A stretch of 64,000 bases of DNA, from NCBI RefSeq assembly GCF_004214895.1, contig NZ_CP035952.1, positions 5,094,501 through 5,158,500 on the forward strand, given 5' to 3'. Positions within the stretch are counted from its first letter, which is position 1. The number at the start of each line of letters is the position of its first letter. Made by a program: the position numbers and the translations under genes. This stretch comes from Pseudomonas tructae (GTDB lineage Bacteria; Pseudomonadota; Gammaproteobacteria; Pseudomonadales; Pseudomonadaceae). The notes under the pieces are model-generated. The model saw only the letters and a program-made list of their open reading frames with translations. It searched no databases and had not been told where the DNA came from. This document shows, piece by piece, positions 1-8,001 of this stretch.

Positions 1-798
1 CTCTCGGCTGAAGCACAGAAACTGGCCCCGCCACGCTTGAGCGGACGCCTGCAACTGGCTGACCTGGCGCCGGAGCTTGCGCAGTTTGCCCGCGCGTTCA
101 ACTCGACCCTGGAACGCGTCGACCAAGCCTACAGCCGCCTGGAAGCATTCAACGCCGATGTCGCCCATGAGCTGCGCTCGCCCCTGACCAACCTGATCGG
201 CCAGACCCAGGTGGCCCTGACCCGCGGGCGCAGCGCCGAGCATTACTTCGAGGTGCTGCAATCGAACCTGGAAGAGCTGGAGCGGCTGCGCAGCATCATC
301 AACGACATGCTGTTCCTCGCCAGTGCCGACCAGGGCAGCAAGGCCACGGCCCTGACCTGCAGCTCGCTGGCCGAGGAAGTGGCGACCACCCTCGACTACC
401 TGGATTACATCCTCGAAGACGCACACATCCGCGTGCAGGTCAGTGGCGATGCCCAGGCGCGGATCGAAAAAGCCCAGTTGCGCCGGGCGCTGATCAACCT
501 GCTGAACAACGCCGTGCAGCACACCCTACCCGAGCAGGTAATCCAGGTGCGGATCGAGGCGCAGGACGGCCAGGTCAGCATTGCCGTGAGCAACCCGGGG
601 CCGGCGATTGGCCAGGAACACCTGGCAATGCTGTTCGAGCGCTTCTACCGGGTGGATGCGGCGCGCAGCAACAGCGGCAGTGGCAATCACGGGCTGGGCC
701 TGGCGATCGTCAAGGCGATTGCCCTGATGCATGGCGGCAGTGTGTTCGTGCGCAGCCAGGCGGGGGCCAATACCTTCGGCATCTTGTTGCCGGCTTGA
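1..798 (+). CDS. heavy-metal-type sensor histidine kinase, C-terminal part
   Basis: The frame is open at the left edge, so only about 265 C-terminal residues of a two-component membrane kinase are present. The visible part begins in what looks like a HAMP linker. The phospho-acceptor His lies in DVAHELRSP (about codon 56), followed by an N-box LINLLNNAVQH and a G-box GNHGLGLAIV near the end. The H-box wording resembles the CusS/CopS/IrlS group (family knowledge). The signal cannot be named because the sensor domain and response regulator lie outside. A REP element follows directly. Confidence 0.85.
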   Translation, partial: LSAEAQKLAPPRLSGRLQLADLAPELAQFARAFNSTLERVDQAYSRLEAFNADVAHELRSPLTNLIGQTQVALTRGRSAEHYFEVLQSNLEELERLRSIINDMLFLASADQGSKATALTCSSLAEEVATTLDYLDYILEDAHIRVQVSGDAQARIEKAQLRRALINLLNNAVQHTLPEQVIQVRIEAQDGQVSIAVSNPGPAIGQEHLAMLFERFYRVDAARSNSGSGNHGLGLAIVKAIALMHGGSVFVRSQAGANTFGILLPA

Positions 799-805
799 GG
801 GGCTC

Positions 806-830
806 ATCGCGGGGCAAGCCCGCTCCCGCA
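806..830. repeat. REP element, single
   Basis: Contains the core ATCGCGGGGCAAGCCCGCTC, an imperfect palindrome repeated many times in this window between genes. It lies directly after the histidine kinase stop. Such Pseudomonas REPs are extragenic and can act as transcript-end stabilisers (family knowledge). Confidence 0.85.
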
Positions 831-956
831 TGACCCGCGATGACTATTACCTTTGACGCAACAGTTCTTATCCTAAAAGTAACTGTTTCTCTCACCCATT
901 TCCGACTAATTTACTCAGACCTACTTCACACTTGCCAAGCAAGAAGGTTGTTGTAA

Positions 957-1172
957 ATGTCCAACAGTATGGGTGTTGCCAGCGTATTCGTCCTGTCGTC
1001 CCTGTTGCTGTCGCCACTGGCCATGGCAGAAGAATCCCAGGCTTTTGTCGCACGTAATACCGAGCGTGCCGCCGTCGTTCAGGAAGCCATCGCCGCACAG
1101 CAGGCCGAGCAGGCCCAAGGCCTTGAGCAGACCGCTTCCAAGGCCGAGGCGAGTGACGACTCCGACAGCTGA
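957..1172 (+). CDS. small secreted protein of unknown function
   Basis: A 71-residue protein with a clear Sec signal peptide (hydrophobic core about residues 8-24, cleavage after AMA). The short mature part is rich in Ala, Gln and Glu and ends in a run of Asp/Ser. An AAGAAGG-like ribosome site precedes the ATG, and a strong terminator follows about 75 bp after the stop, so it is probably a single-gene transcript. It sits next to a metal-type kinase, where small periplasmic proteins are common, but I recognise no family. Function unknown. Confidence 0.6.
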   Translation: MSNSMGVASVFVLSSLLLSPLAMAEESQAFVARNTERAAVVQEAIAAQQAEQAQGLEQTASKAEASDDSDS

Positions 1173-1247
1173 TCGGCCCACGTTCCACCTCTTTGACTCC
1201 CTCGACGACAGCACAGGTGACTTGAGCGCCTGTGCGGTTGTCTTTCA

Positions 1248-1276
1248 AAGCCGCTGCCGATCAGCGGCTTTTTTTT
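1248..1276 (+). terminator. rho-independent terminator
   Basis: Stem AAGCCGCTG / CAGCGGCTT with a four-base loop followed by a run of eight T. It closes the transcript of the small secreted protein and separates it from the porin gene. Confidence 0.9.
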
Positions 1277-1379
1277 CGTGTGTCGAAAAGTGCCAGCGCG
1301 CTGGCTCGTTTGTTGATGACAAGAGCGTCTTTAACACAATAAAAACTGCCGTACATTCACCCCAAAGGAGTCTACACCG

Positions 1380-2711
1380 GTGAACACTGCTTTACGCTTC
1401 ACCCCGCTATTCGTTGCATTGGCTGCAACGATGCCCTTCACAGCCCAGGCCGACGAGGAAAAGGCCGAAGGCTTTATCGAAGGGTCGAGCCTCAATGTGC
1501 ACGCCCGCAACTACTACCTGAACCGCAACCAGTTGCTGCCAGGGGTGCGTGACAACCGCGAATGGGGCCAGGGCTTTCTCGGCAAGTTCGAATCGGGCTA
1601 CACCCCGGGAACAGTCGGTTTCGGCCTGGATGCCCACGCCATGCTCGGCCTTAAACTCGACGGCGGTGGCGGTACGTCCGGCTCCAGCATCCTGCCGATC
1701 AACACCAAGGGCGATGGCGAGCCGGGCAAGGCGCACGATTCGTTCTCTACCGCCGGTGCTGCGCTGAAGATGAAAGCCTTCGACACCGAGCTCAAGGCTG
1801 GCGACCTGTTCCTCACCAACCCGGTGATCGCCGGTGGCGAGTCGCGCATGCTGCCGCAGACCTTCCGCGGCGTCAGCGTGACCAACAACAGCTTTGCCGG
1901 GGTCATGCTCGAAGCCGGCCAGGCCAGCTTCACCAAGCCCTACAACCAGAGCGGCCATCGGCGCATCGACACCTTTTACGGCCACCTGCCGGACGAGCGT
2001 GACAGCCGCCACCTGAACTGGGCCGGCGTGGCCTGGAGCGGCGTGCCGAACCTGACTTCGAGCCTGTACGCGGCCGAGCTCAAGGACATCTGGAACCAGT
2101 ACTACTTCGACGTCGACTACACCTGGCAGCTCAGCGACCTGGTCAGCCTCAACCCGGGCCTGCACTACTACCACACCCAGGACACCGGCCAGGCGCTGCT
2201 GGGGCATATCGACAACAACACCTACAGCCTGCACTTCACCGTCAACCTGGGCTACAACAGCCTCACGGCGGTGTACCAGCGGGTCAACGGCAACACCCCG
2301 TTCGACTACATCAACCAGGGCGACAGCGTGTTCCTGGACAACTCGCAGATCTACTCGGACTTCAACGGCCCCAACGAGCGCTCGTGGAAACTCAAGTACG
2401 CCTACGACTTCGCCGGTGCCGGTATTCCGGGCCTGACCTCGGTGGTGTCCTACTCGCGCGGTGAGCTGGACATGAGCAAGGTCGACGCCAACAGCGTCGG
2501 CTACGGCCACTGGTACAACGCCGAGGGCGAGAACGCCCGGCACTGGGAGCGTGACTTCGACCTGCAGTACGTGTTCCAGGAAGGCCAACTGAAGGATCTT
2601 TCGGTACTGCTGCGCTGGGCTTCGCACCGTGGCAGTCAGGGTTACTCGCACATCGACAACGATGTCGACGAGTACCGGGTGATCGTTGACTACCCACTGA
2701 ACATCTTCTGA
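1380..2711 (+). CDS. OprD-family outer-membrane porin
   Basis: A 443-residue outer-membrane channel for small organic substrates. Residues 1-24 form a signal peptide ending in AQA. The mature N terminus ([19 protein letters not shown]) is typical of the OprD family, and the protein ends in Phe, as expected for BAM-inserted barrels. Length fits the family (about 420-450). The GTG start is preceded by AAAGGAG at 1364-1370. The substrate subclass (OprE, OprQ, OpdX and so on) cannot be told by eye. Monocistronic: a terminator precedes it and a REPIN follows. Confidence 0.9.
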   Translation: MNTALRFTPLFVALAATMPFTAQADEEKAEGFIEGSSLNVHARNYYLNRNQLLPGVRDNREWGQGFLGKFESGYTPGTVGFGLDAHAMLGLKLDGGGGTSGSSILPINTKGDGEPGKAHDSFSTAGAALKMKAFDTELKAGDLFLTNPVIAGGESRMLPQTFRGVSVTNNSFAGVMLEAGQASFTKPYNQSGHRRIDTFYGHLPDERDSRHLNWAGVAWSGVPNLTSSLYAAELKDIWNQYYFDVDYTWQLSDLVSLNPGLHYYHTQDTGQALLGHIDNNTYSLHFTVNLGYNSLTAVYQRVNGNTPFDYINQGDSVFLDNSQIYSDFNGPNERSWKLKYAYDFAGAGIPGLTSVVSYSRGELDMSKVDANSVGYGHWYNAEGENARHWERDFDLQYVFQEGQLKDLSVLLRWASHRGSQGYSHIDNDVDEYRVIVDYPLNIF

Positions 2712-2719
2712 GCAACCCT

Positions 2720-2790
2720 GTAGGAGCGGGCTTGCCCCGCGATGCGATGTGACTGTCCCATTGCAATCGCGGGGCAAGTCCGCTCCCACA
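2720..2790. repeat. REPIN (two inverted REPs)
   Basis: A left arm TAGGAGCGGGCTTGCCCCGC and an inverted right arm GCGGGGCAAGTCCGCTCCCA surround a spacer of about 28 bp. It lies between the porin stop and the diguanylate cyclase. The right arm differs from the consensus by one base (AAGTCC). Confidence 0.9.
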
Positions 2791-2909
2791 CCCCAGCATA
2801 TCGTCAGATAGATGCGATTAACTCCTTGTCCGACAATCCTCAGGCCCCTAGAATACGGCCGCCGCGCAGTAATACCGCACTTTCTAGACGGTCTTCGGCA
2901 TCAGTGACC

Positions 2910-4409
2910 ATGACGTTGCCCACCCGATCCCAGCGATCCGCCCTGTACAAGTCTCATCCGGAGCTGATCCTCAATCTGGGCAGCTGCCTTGCGGTGCTCG
3001 CCATCGTCGCCATCGTCACCTTCTTGCTGATGCGCGAACGCAGCAGCGTCGAGCAGGCCGCAGCGCGCTCAGCCAGCAATATCGTGCAATTGATCGAAAG
3101 CGACATCGTGCGCAATGTCGAACTCTATGACCTGTCCCTGCAAGGCCTGATCTGGGCCACACAGCGCCCCGAACTGCTCGCCGTACCGATCGAGCTGCGC
3201 CAACAGATTCTCTTCAGTCAGGCCGTCACCGCCCCGGTACGCGGCGATATCCTCTGGCTCGATGCCAAGGGCGACGTGGTCGCCGACTCCACCAGCGCCA
3301 TCCCACGCCAGGCCAATTTCGCCAACAGCGCCGACTTCCAGCAGCACCGGGCAAACCCCAATCTGGGGTTGCTGATCGGCCAGCCGTTCAAGGCGCGGCT
3401 GGGCGACCTGGACTGGTGCATCAGCTTCAGCCGACGGATTTCCGGGCCCAAGGGTGAATTCCTCGGGGTCGCCGCCGGGGCTTTGCGCCTGTCCTACTTC
3501 AGCGCGCTGTTCCAGCGCCTGGACATCGGCAGCGACAGCAGCATCAACCTGATGAACACCGAAGGCGTGCTGCTGGTGCGCCAGCCGGGCACCCCGGACG
3601 AGCCAAAAATCGGCAACAACTACAGCGACCGGCCGAACTTTCAGCGCATGCGTGCCGATGTCAGTGGCACCTTCTCCGGCATTTCCACGCGCACGGGCAA
3701 AGAACGCCTGTTCACCTTTGCCCGGGTCGGCGACTTGCCGCTGATCGTCATCGTTGCCCATTCCGCCGACGAAGTCTTCGAGTCGTGGCAGCGCACTGCC
3801 GTGCTGGTCAGCGTAGCCACCGGCGTGTTGTGCATCGGTATCCTCTGGCTGACCTTGCTGCTGGGCCGTGAACTGCGCCGCCGGCAGAGCGCCGAACAAG
3901 GCCTGGCCGCCCTCGCCGCCACCGACAGCCTGACCGGCCTGGCCAACCGCCGGCGCCTGGACCAGGTACTACGCCAGGAGTGGGCGCGCAGCCTGCGCAA
4001 TGCCCGGCCACTGGCGGTACTGATGGTCGATGTCGACCACTTCAAGGCCTTCAACGACCGTCATGGCCACCCCGGCGGTGATGCCGCCTTGCGCCAGGTG
4101 GCCACGGCCATCGCCAACAGCATCCGCCGCCCGGCCGACCTGGCGGCGCGCTACGGTGGCGAGGAGTTCCTGGTGGTACTGCCGGAGACTGAACTGCCCG
4201 GCGCCCGCCTGCTGGCCGAGCGTATCCGCGCGGCCATCGAGGCATTGCCGCCGTTTGGCGACGACAGCGCGCCCATCACCGTCAGTATCGGCATCGGTTG
4301 CCACACGCCAGGCGCCCAGCAAGATCTGCAGACCTTGCTGGGCGATGCCGACGAGGCGCTCTACCGGGCCAAAGGCAACGGTCGCAACCGGGTCGAAGCC
4401 GCAGTCTAA
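2910..4409 (+). CDS. membrane diguanylate cyclase with periplasmic PDC/Cache sensor
   Basis: A 499-residue enzyme that should make cyclic di-GMP from two GTP. It has a transmembrane helix near residues 22-41, a periplasmic PDC/Cache-like sensor of about 250 residues, a second helix near 293-315, and a C-terminal GGDEF domain whose active-site loop reads GGEEF. An RPAD inhibitory-site motif lies five residues before it, so product inhibition is likely. I chose the ATG at 2910, which places the first helix about 20 residues in; the frame is open further upstream, but that part looks non-coding. It converges on the next gene, overlapping by 4 bp. Confidence 0.9.
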   Translation: MTLPTRSQRSALYKSHPELILNLGSCLAVLAIVAIVTFLLMRERSSVEQAAARSASNIVQLIESDIVRNVELYDLSLQGLIWATQRPELLAVPIELRQQILFSQAVTAPVRGDILWLDAKGDVVADSTSAIPRQANFANSADFQQHRANPNLGLLIGQPFKARLGDLDWCISFSRRISGPKGEFLGVAAGALRLSYFSALFQRLDIGSDSSINLMNTEGVLLVRQPGTPDEPKIGNNYSDRPNFQRMRADVSGTFSGISTRTGKERLFTFARVGDLPLIVIVAHSADEVFESWQRTAVLVSVATGVLCIGILWLTLLLGRELRRRQSAEQGLAALAATDSLTGLANRRRLDQVLRQEWARSLRNARPLAVLMVDVDHFKAFNDRHGHPGGDAALRQVATAIANSIRRPADLAARYGGEEFLVVLPETELPGARLLAERIRAAIEALPPFGDDSAPITVSIGIGCHTPGAQQDLQTLLGDADEALYRAKGNGRNRVEAAV

Positions 4410-4882
4410 GAGCGGGCGCGCGCCTCGTTGCGCAAGGCCTTGACCTGGTCATGGTTGCGCTGCACGCCATGGTACTGGCGCTCCACCAGGGCATAGACTT
4501 CACTGCCTGGCAGGGAATTGAGGCGGGCCAGCTTATCCAGGGCGTCCTTGTAGGCTTTCAGGGCATGATCCTCACCGCGCTCGACTTCATTGAGCACCGC
4601 TTCTTCATCCTTACCCGTAAGCATCGACTTCAAGTTGACCCAACCACGGTGCAGGTCACCGCTGACGCTGGTGGAGGTTTCCGGATCGCCACCGAGGCTG
4701 CGTACCTGCTGTTGCAGCTCTGCTGCGGCAGTGCCGCACTCCCCCGCACGCTGGATGAAGTAGCTTTTGAGTTGCGGGTTCTTCACATCCTCGGCAGAAG
4801 TTTTGAAACCCTTTTCGCCGTCCTTGCTGAACTCGATCAGTTCATTGAGTACCGAGACAACCTCTTTGTTGGGGCTAGTCAT
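4406..4882 (-). CDS. PA2169-type four-helix-bundle protein (DUF2383)
   Basis: A 158-residue soluble helical protein (MTSPNKEVVSVLNELIEFSKDG) matching the DUF2383/PA2169 family, which is ferritin-like in length and helical pattern. I chose the third in-frame ATG because AAAGGAG lies seven bases before it. It converges with the cyclase gene: the stop codons overlap (CTAA at 4406-4409). The role is unknown; relatives are often stress-related (family knowledge, weak). Confidence 0.75.
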   Translation of the reverse strand: MTSPNKEVVSVLNELIEFSKDGEKGFKTSAEDVKNPQLKSYFIQRAGECGTAAAELQQQVRSLGGDPETSTSVSGDLHRGWVNLKSMLTGKDEEAVLNEVERGEDHALKAYKDALDKLARLNSLPGSEVYALVERQYHGVQRNHDQVKALRNEARARS

Positions 4883-4966
4883 GACCATGCTCCTTTGCAT
4901 GAGGGAAGATGCAAGGGAGCGGAGCAGGGTTTGTGCCAGCCCGAAAACAAACTAAATATTGTTATT

Positions 4967-4982
4967 TTTCAACAAGTTGAAA
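4967..4982. other. perfect short inverted repeat in an AT-rich divergent promoter region
   Basis: TTTCAAC AA GTTGAAA, a 7-bp perfect inverted repeat, lies in the AT-rich gap between the DUF2383 gene and the DUF3820 gene. It could be an operator shared by the two divergent promoters; no regulator can be named. Confidence 0.35.
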
Positions 4983-5086
4983 TTTATTGAACTTATGATT
5001 TGCACGCGTTCTGCATGAACTGTCCTTTGGCCTTCATGCAGATTGCATGTAAGTTGGCCTCATCATTCTTCAACAACAGGTTTGCC

Positions 5087-5317
5087 ATGAACCCGGAAGC
5101 CCTCGTCCTGCTGGTCACCCGTGAAATGCCCTACGGCAAATACCAGGGCCGACTGATCGCCGACCTGCCTGGTCACTACCTCAACTGGTTCGCCCGCCAG
5201 GGCTTTCCCAAGGGCGAACTGGGCGGCCTGCTGGCGCTGATGCACGAAGTCGATCACAACGGCCTGAGCGACCTGCTGGTGCCCCTGCGCAAGAAGCACC
5301 CGCGGCCGCGCAGCTGA
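5087..5317 (+). CDS. DUF3820 family protein
   Basis: A 76-residue protein with the DUF3820 signature MPYGKYQGRLIADLPGHYLNWFARQGFP, sometimes labelled a quorum-sensing-regulated virulence factor in databases; its biochemical role is unknown. I start it at the ATG at 5087, which gives the usual family length. The upstream extension is AT-rich and not family-like. Its stop abuts the convergent fruA stop. Confidence 0.75.
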   Translation: MNPEALVLLVTREMPYGKYQGRLIADLPGHYLNWFARQGFPKGELGGLLALMHEVDHNGLSDLLVPLRKKHPRPRS

Positions 5318-7054
5318 TCAGGCCTTGGCGGGCTGTACCGCCAGCTCCACCCCTTCACCGCGTTTGAGCACGGCATAGACCAGCGCCGTCAGCAGGCTGC
5401 CGGCAACGATCGCGAGCAGATACAACAAGGCATGGTTGATCGCATTGGGGATCAACATGACGAACAGGCCGCCATGGGGCGCCATCAGCTTGCAACCAAA
5501 ATACATCGACAACGCGCCGGTCAGCGCACCGCCAGCGACACTGGCCGGGATCACCCGCAGCGGGTCCTTGGCAGCAAACGGAATCGCCCCCTCGGAGATA
5601 AAGCACAGGCCCAGCACCAATGCCGCCTTGCCGGCTTCGCGCTCGCTTTGGGCGAACTTGCGCCGGGCGATGAAGCTGGCGATCCCCAGGCCAATTGGCG
5701 GCACCATGCCGGCGGCCATGGTCGCGGCCATCGGTGCGTAGCTTTGCGAGGCCAACAGCCCCACGGAGAAAGCATAGGCCGCCTTGTTGATCGGCCCGCC
5801 GAGGTCGACGCACATCATCCCACCGAGCAACACTCCAAGCAGAATCGCATTGGTGGTACCCATGCTGTCGAGAAAATGGGTCAGGCCTTCGAGCATGCCG
5901 GCCACCGGTTTGCCGACCACATAAATCATCACAAGACCGGTGAACAGGCTGGCCAGCAGCGGGATGATCAGGATCGGCTTGAGCGCTTCCAGGCTACTGG
6001 GCAGGCGTGCCCAGCGACTGATGGCCTTGGCGCTGTAACCGGCGAGAAAGCCTGCGACGATACCGCCGATAAAACCCGCGCCCAGGGTGCTGGCCAGAAG
6101 GCCGCCAATCATCCCTGGCGCAAGCCCCGGGCGGTCGGCAATCGAATAGGCGATGTAACCGGCCAGCAGCGGCACCATCAGTTTGAACGCCGCCTCGCCA
6201 CCGATCTGCATCAGGGCGGCAGGCAAGGTGCCGGGCTCCTTGTAGGCCTCGATACCGAAGACGAACGACAGCGCGATCAGCAAACCACCGGCCACCACCA
6301 TCGGCAGCATGAACGACACGCCGGTGAGCAGGTGCTTGTACACCCCGGTTTTCTCGCTGCCGGCCGGGGCTGCGTTTGTACCTTGCGCCGCCGACTCCTC
6401 ACGACCTTCGGCCAGGGCTTTGTTCAACGTCGCCTGGGCCTGCTTGAGGGCCACGCCGGTACCGCAGCGATAGATACGCTTGCCGGCAAAGCGCGCGGTG
6501 GGCACCTCGATATCGGCGGCCAGCAACACCACATCGGCCTCGGCAATGGCCACTGCCGACAGAGGATTGCGCGCCCCCACCGAGCCTTGGGTTTCAACAC
6601 TGAGCTGGTAGCCCAGTTGCTGCGCCGCCTGCTGCAAGGCCTCGGCGGCCATGAAGGTGTGGGCCACGCCTGTCGGGCAGGCGGTGACCGCGACGATCTT
6701 CGCGCTGCGCTCTACAGGAGAAGCACGTTGCTCGGCTTCGGGCTGATAGACCACAGCCCGGTTGGCCGCATCGCGCAGAAAAGTTTCCACATCCGCCAGC
6801 GCTTGTGCCGGGGTGCTCTGGTACAGACGCTTGCCGGCAAAACGGCGCAGGTCCAGCGGGCCGGTTTTGATCACCAGCACCCAGTCGGCAGCGGCAATCG
6901 CCGCTGCCGACAACTGGCGCTCGGGTTGCTGCGGGTCGTGCACTTCGACGCAGGTGTTCCAGCCCAAGCGCTGCGCGGCCGCTTCCAGCAGGCGCGCACT
7001 GAGCACACTGGAGACCTGGCCATTGGGGCAGGCGGTGACGATGGCAATGTTCAT
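5318..7054 (-). CDS. fruA: PTS fructose transporter subunit IIBC
   Basis: A 578-residue inner-membrane permease that imports fructose and phosphorylates it to fructose 1-phosphate. It has an N-terminal IIB-like domain (about 1-100, TACPNG with Cys9), then the catalytic IIB domain with phospho-acceptor Cys126 in VTACPTGVAHTF, then the IIC membrane domain from about residue 240 with multiple helices. It is last in the fruBKA operon. The ATG overlaps the fruK stop as ATGA, so translation is probably coupled; the TTG six bases upstream is less likely. Confidence 0.95.
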   Translation of the reverse strand: MNIAIVTACPNGQVSSVLSARLLEAAAQRLGWNTCVEVHDPQQPERQLSAAAIAAADWVLVIKTGPLDLRRFAGKRLYQSTPAQALADVETFLRDAANRAVVYQPEAEQRASPVERSAKIVAVTACPTGVAHTFMAAEALQQAAQQLGYQLSVETQGSVGARNPLSAVAIAEADVVLLAADIEVPTARFAGKRIYRCGTGVALKQAQATLNKALAEGREESAAQGTNAAPAGSEKTGVYKHLLTGVSFMLPMVVAGGLLIALSFVFGIEAYKEPGTLPAALMQIGGEAAFKLMVPLLAGYIAYSIADRPGLAPGMIGGLLASTLGAGFIGGIVAGFLAGYSAKAISRWARLPSSLEALKPILIIPLLASLFTGLVMIYVVGKPVAGMLEGLTHFLDSMGTTNAILLGVLLGGMMCVDLGGPINKAAYAFSVGLLASQSYAPMAATMAAGMVPPIGLGIASFIARRKFAQSEREAGKAALVLGLCFISEGAIPFAAKDPLRVIPASVAGGALTGALSMYFGCKLMAPHGGLFVMLIPNAINHALLYLLAIVAGSLLTALVYAVLKRGEGVELAVQPAKA

Positions 7055-8001
7055 CTGCAAGCCTCTTGTTGTTCTTCGCTCAGTTGCACCTGGTTTTCCA
7101 GCTGCGCCAGTTGCGCCCGGTCGTTGATGCCAAAACCGATCTGGGTCACCGCCTGGGCGGCAATCGCCGTGGCCCGGCGCAGGGTTTGCCCGGGGCTATC
7201 AGCGCTGAGCAAGCCATGGACCATGCCTGCCAGCAGCGAGTCGCCGGCGCCGACGGTGCTGGCCACCGCGACCTTGGGCGGCACGGCGCTCAAGGCCCAG
7301 CCCTGGCGGAACCAGTTGACGCCCTGCTCGCCCTGGGACACCACCACATGCTCGATGCCCTGGCCGATCAGTTGAGCCGCCGCGTGCTGCTGCTGGGCAA
7401 AGTCATTGACGGCGCTGCCGAGCACTTCGCCCAGCTCATCGGTGTTGGGCTTGACCAGCCAGGGCCCGCACACAAGCCCGGCACGCAAGGCTTCGCCGCT
7501 GCTGTCCAGGGCCACCTTCAGACCCATGGCCTTGAGCCGGGCCAGGAGCATCTGCAACCACTGCGGGCTGATGCCCCGCGGCAGGCTGCCGGCGACCACC
7601 ACCGCATCGTGACCGGGGGCGATCTGCTCAAGGCCAGTCAGCAGTGCCAGCCGCGCCTGTTCATCGACCAGCGGGCCAGGGCCATTGATATCGGTGACCT
7701 GCCCGCCGGCTTCGACCAGCTTGATGTTGCAGCGGGTCTCGCCCGCCACCCGCACGAAGCAATCGGCAAAGCCACGGCGGGCAATCAGAGCTTCGAACGG
7801 CGCCAGGTTGTCACGGCCCAGAAAACCACCCACGGTCACACTGTGGCCCAGGTCGGCCAGCACCTGGGCAACGTTCAGGCCCTTGCCTGCCGCGTGGCTG
7901 TGCTGCGCCTGGCTGCGGTTGACCTGCCCTGCCTGCAGGCTGTCGAGGCTGACGGTAAGGTCCAGCGCCGGGTTCAGGGTCAGGGTCAGTATCTTGGCCA
8001 T
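7051..8001 (-). CDS. fruK: 1-phosphofructokinase
   Basis: A 316-residue PfkB-family kinase that converts fructose 1-phosphate to fructose 1,6-bisphosphate. Signatures are the N-terminal NPALDLT, the sugar-binding GKGLNVA motif and the C-terminal anion hole with catalytic Asp in STVGAGDSL. The start ATG shares one base with the fruB stop (TGATG) and the stop overlaps fruA, so the three genes form a tight operon. It consumes fructose 1-phosphate, the known effector of Cra, and so sets the induction state. Confidence 0.95.
   Translation of the reverse strand: MAKILTLTLNPALDLTVSLDSLQAGQVNRSQAQHSHAAGKGLNVAQVLADLGHSVTVGGFLGRDNLAPFEALIARRGFADCFVRVAGETRCNIKLVEAGGQVTDINGPGPLVDEQARLALLTGLEQIAPGHDAVVVAGSLPRGISPQWLQMLLARLKAMGLKVALDSSGEALRAGLVCGPWLVKPNTDELGEVLGSAVNDFAQQQHAAAQLIGQGIEHVVVSQGEQGVNWFRQGWALSAVPPKVAVASTVGAGDSLLAGMVHGLLSADSPGQTLRRATAIAAQAVTQIGFGINDRAQLAQLENQVQLSEEQQEACR

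Noticed and set aside
5432..7375. Long plus-strand frame opposite fruA/fruK
   Set aside because: Shadow of GC-rich codon bias; product is Gln/His/Arg-rich and low-complexity.
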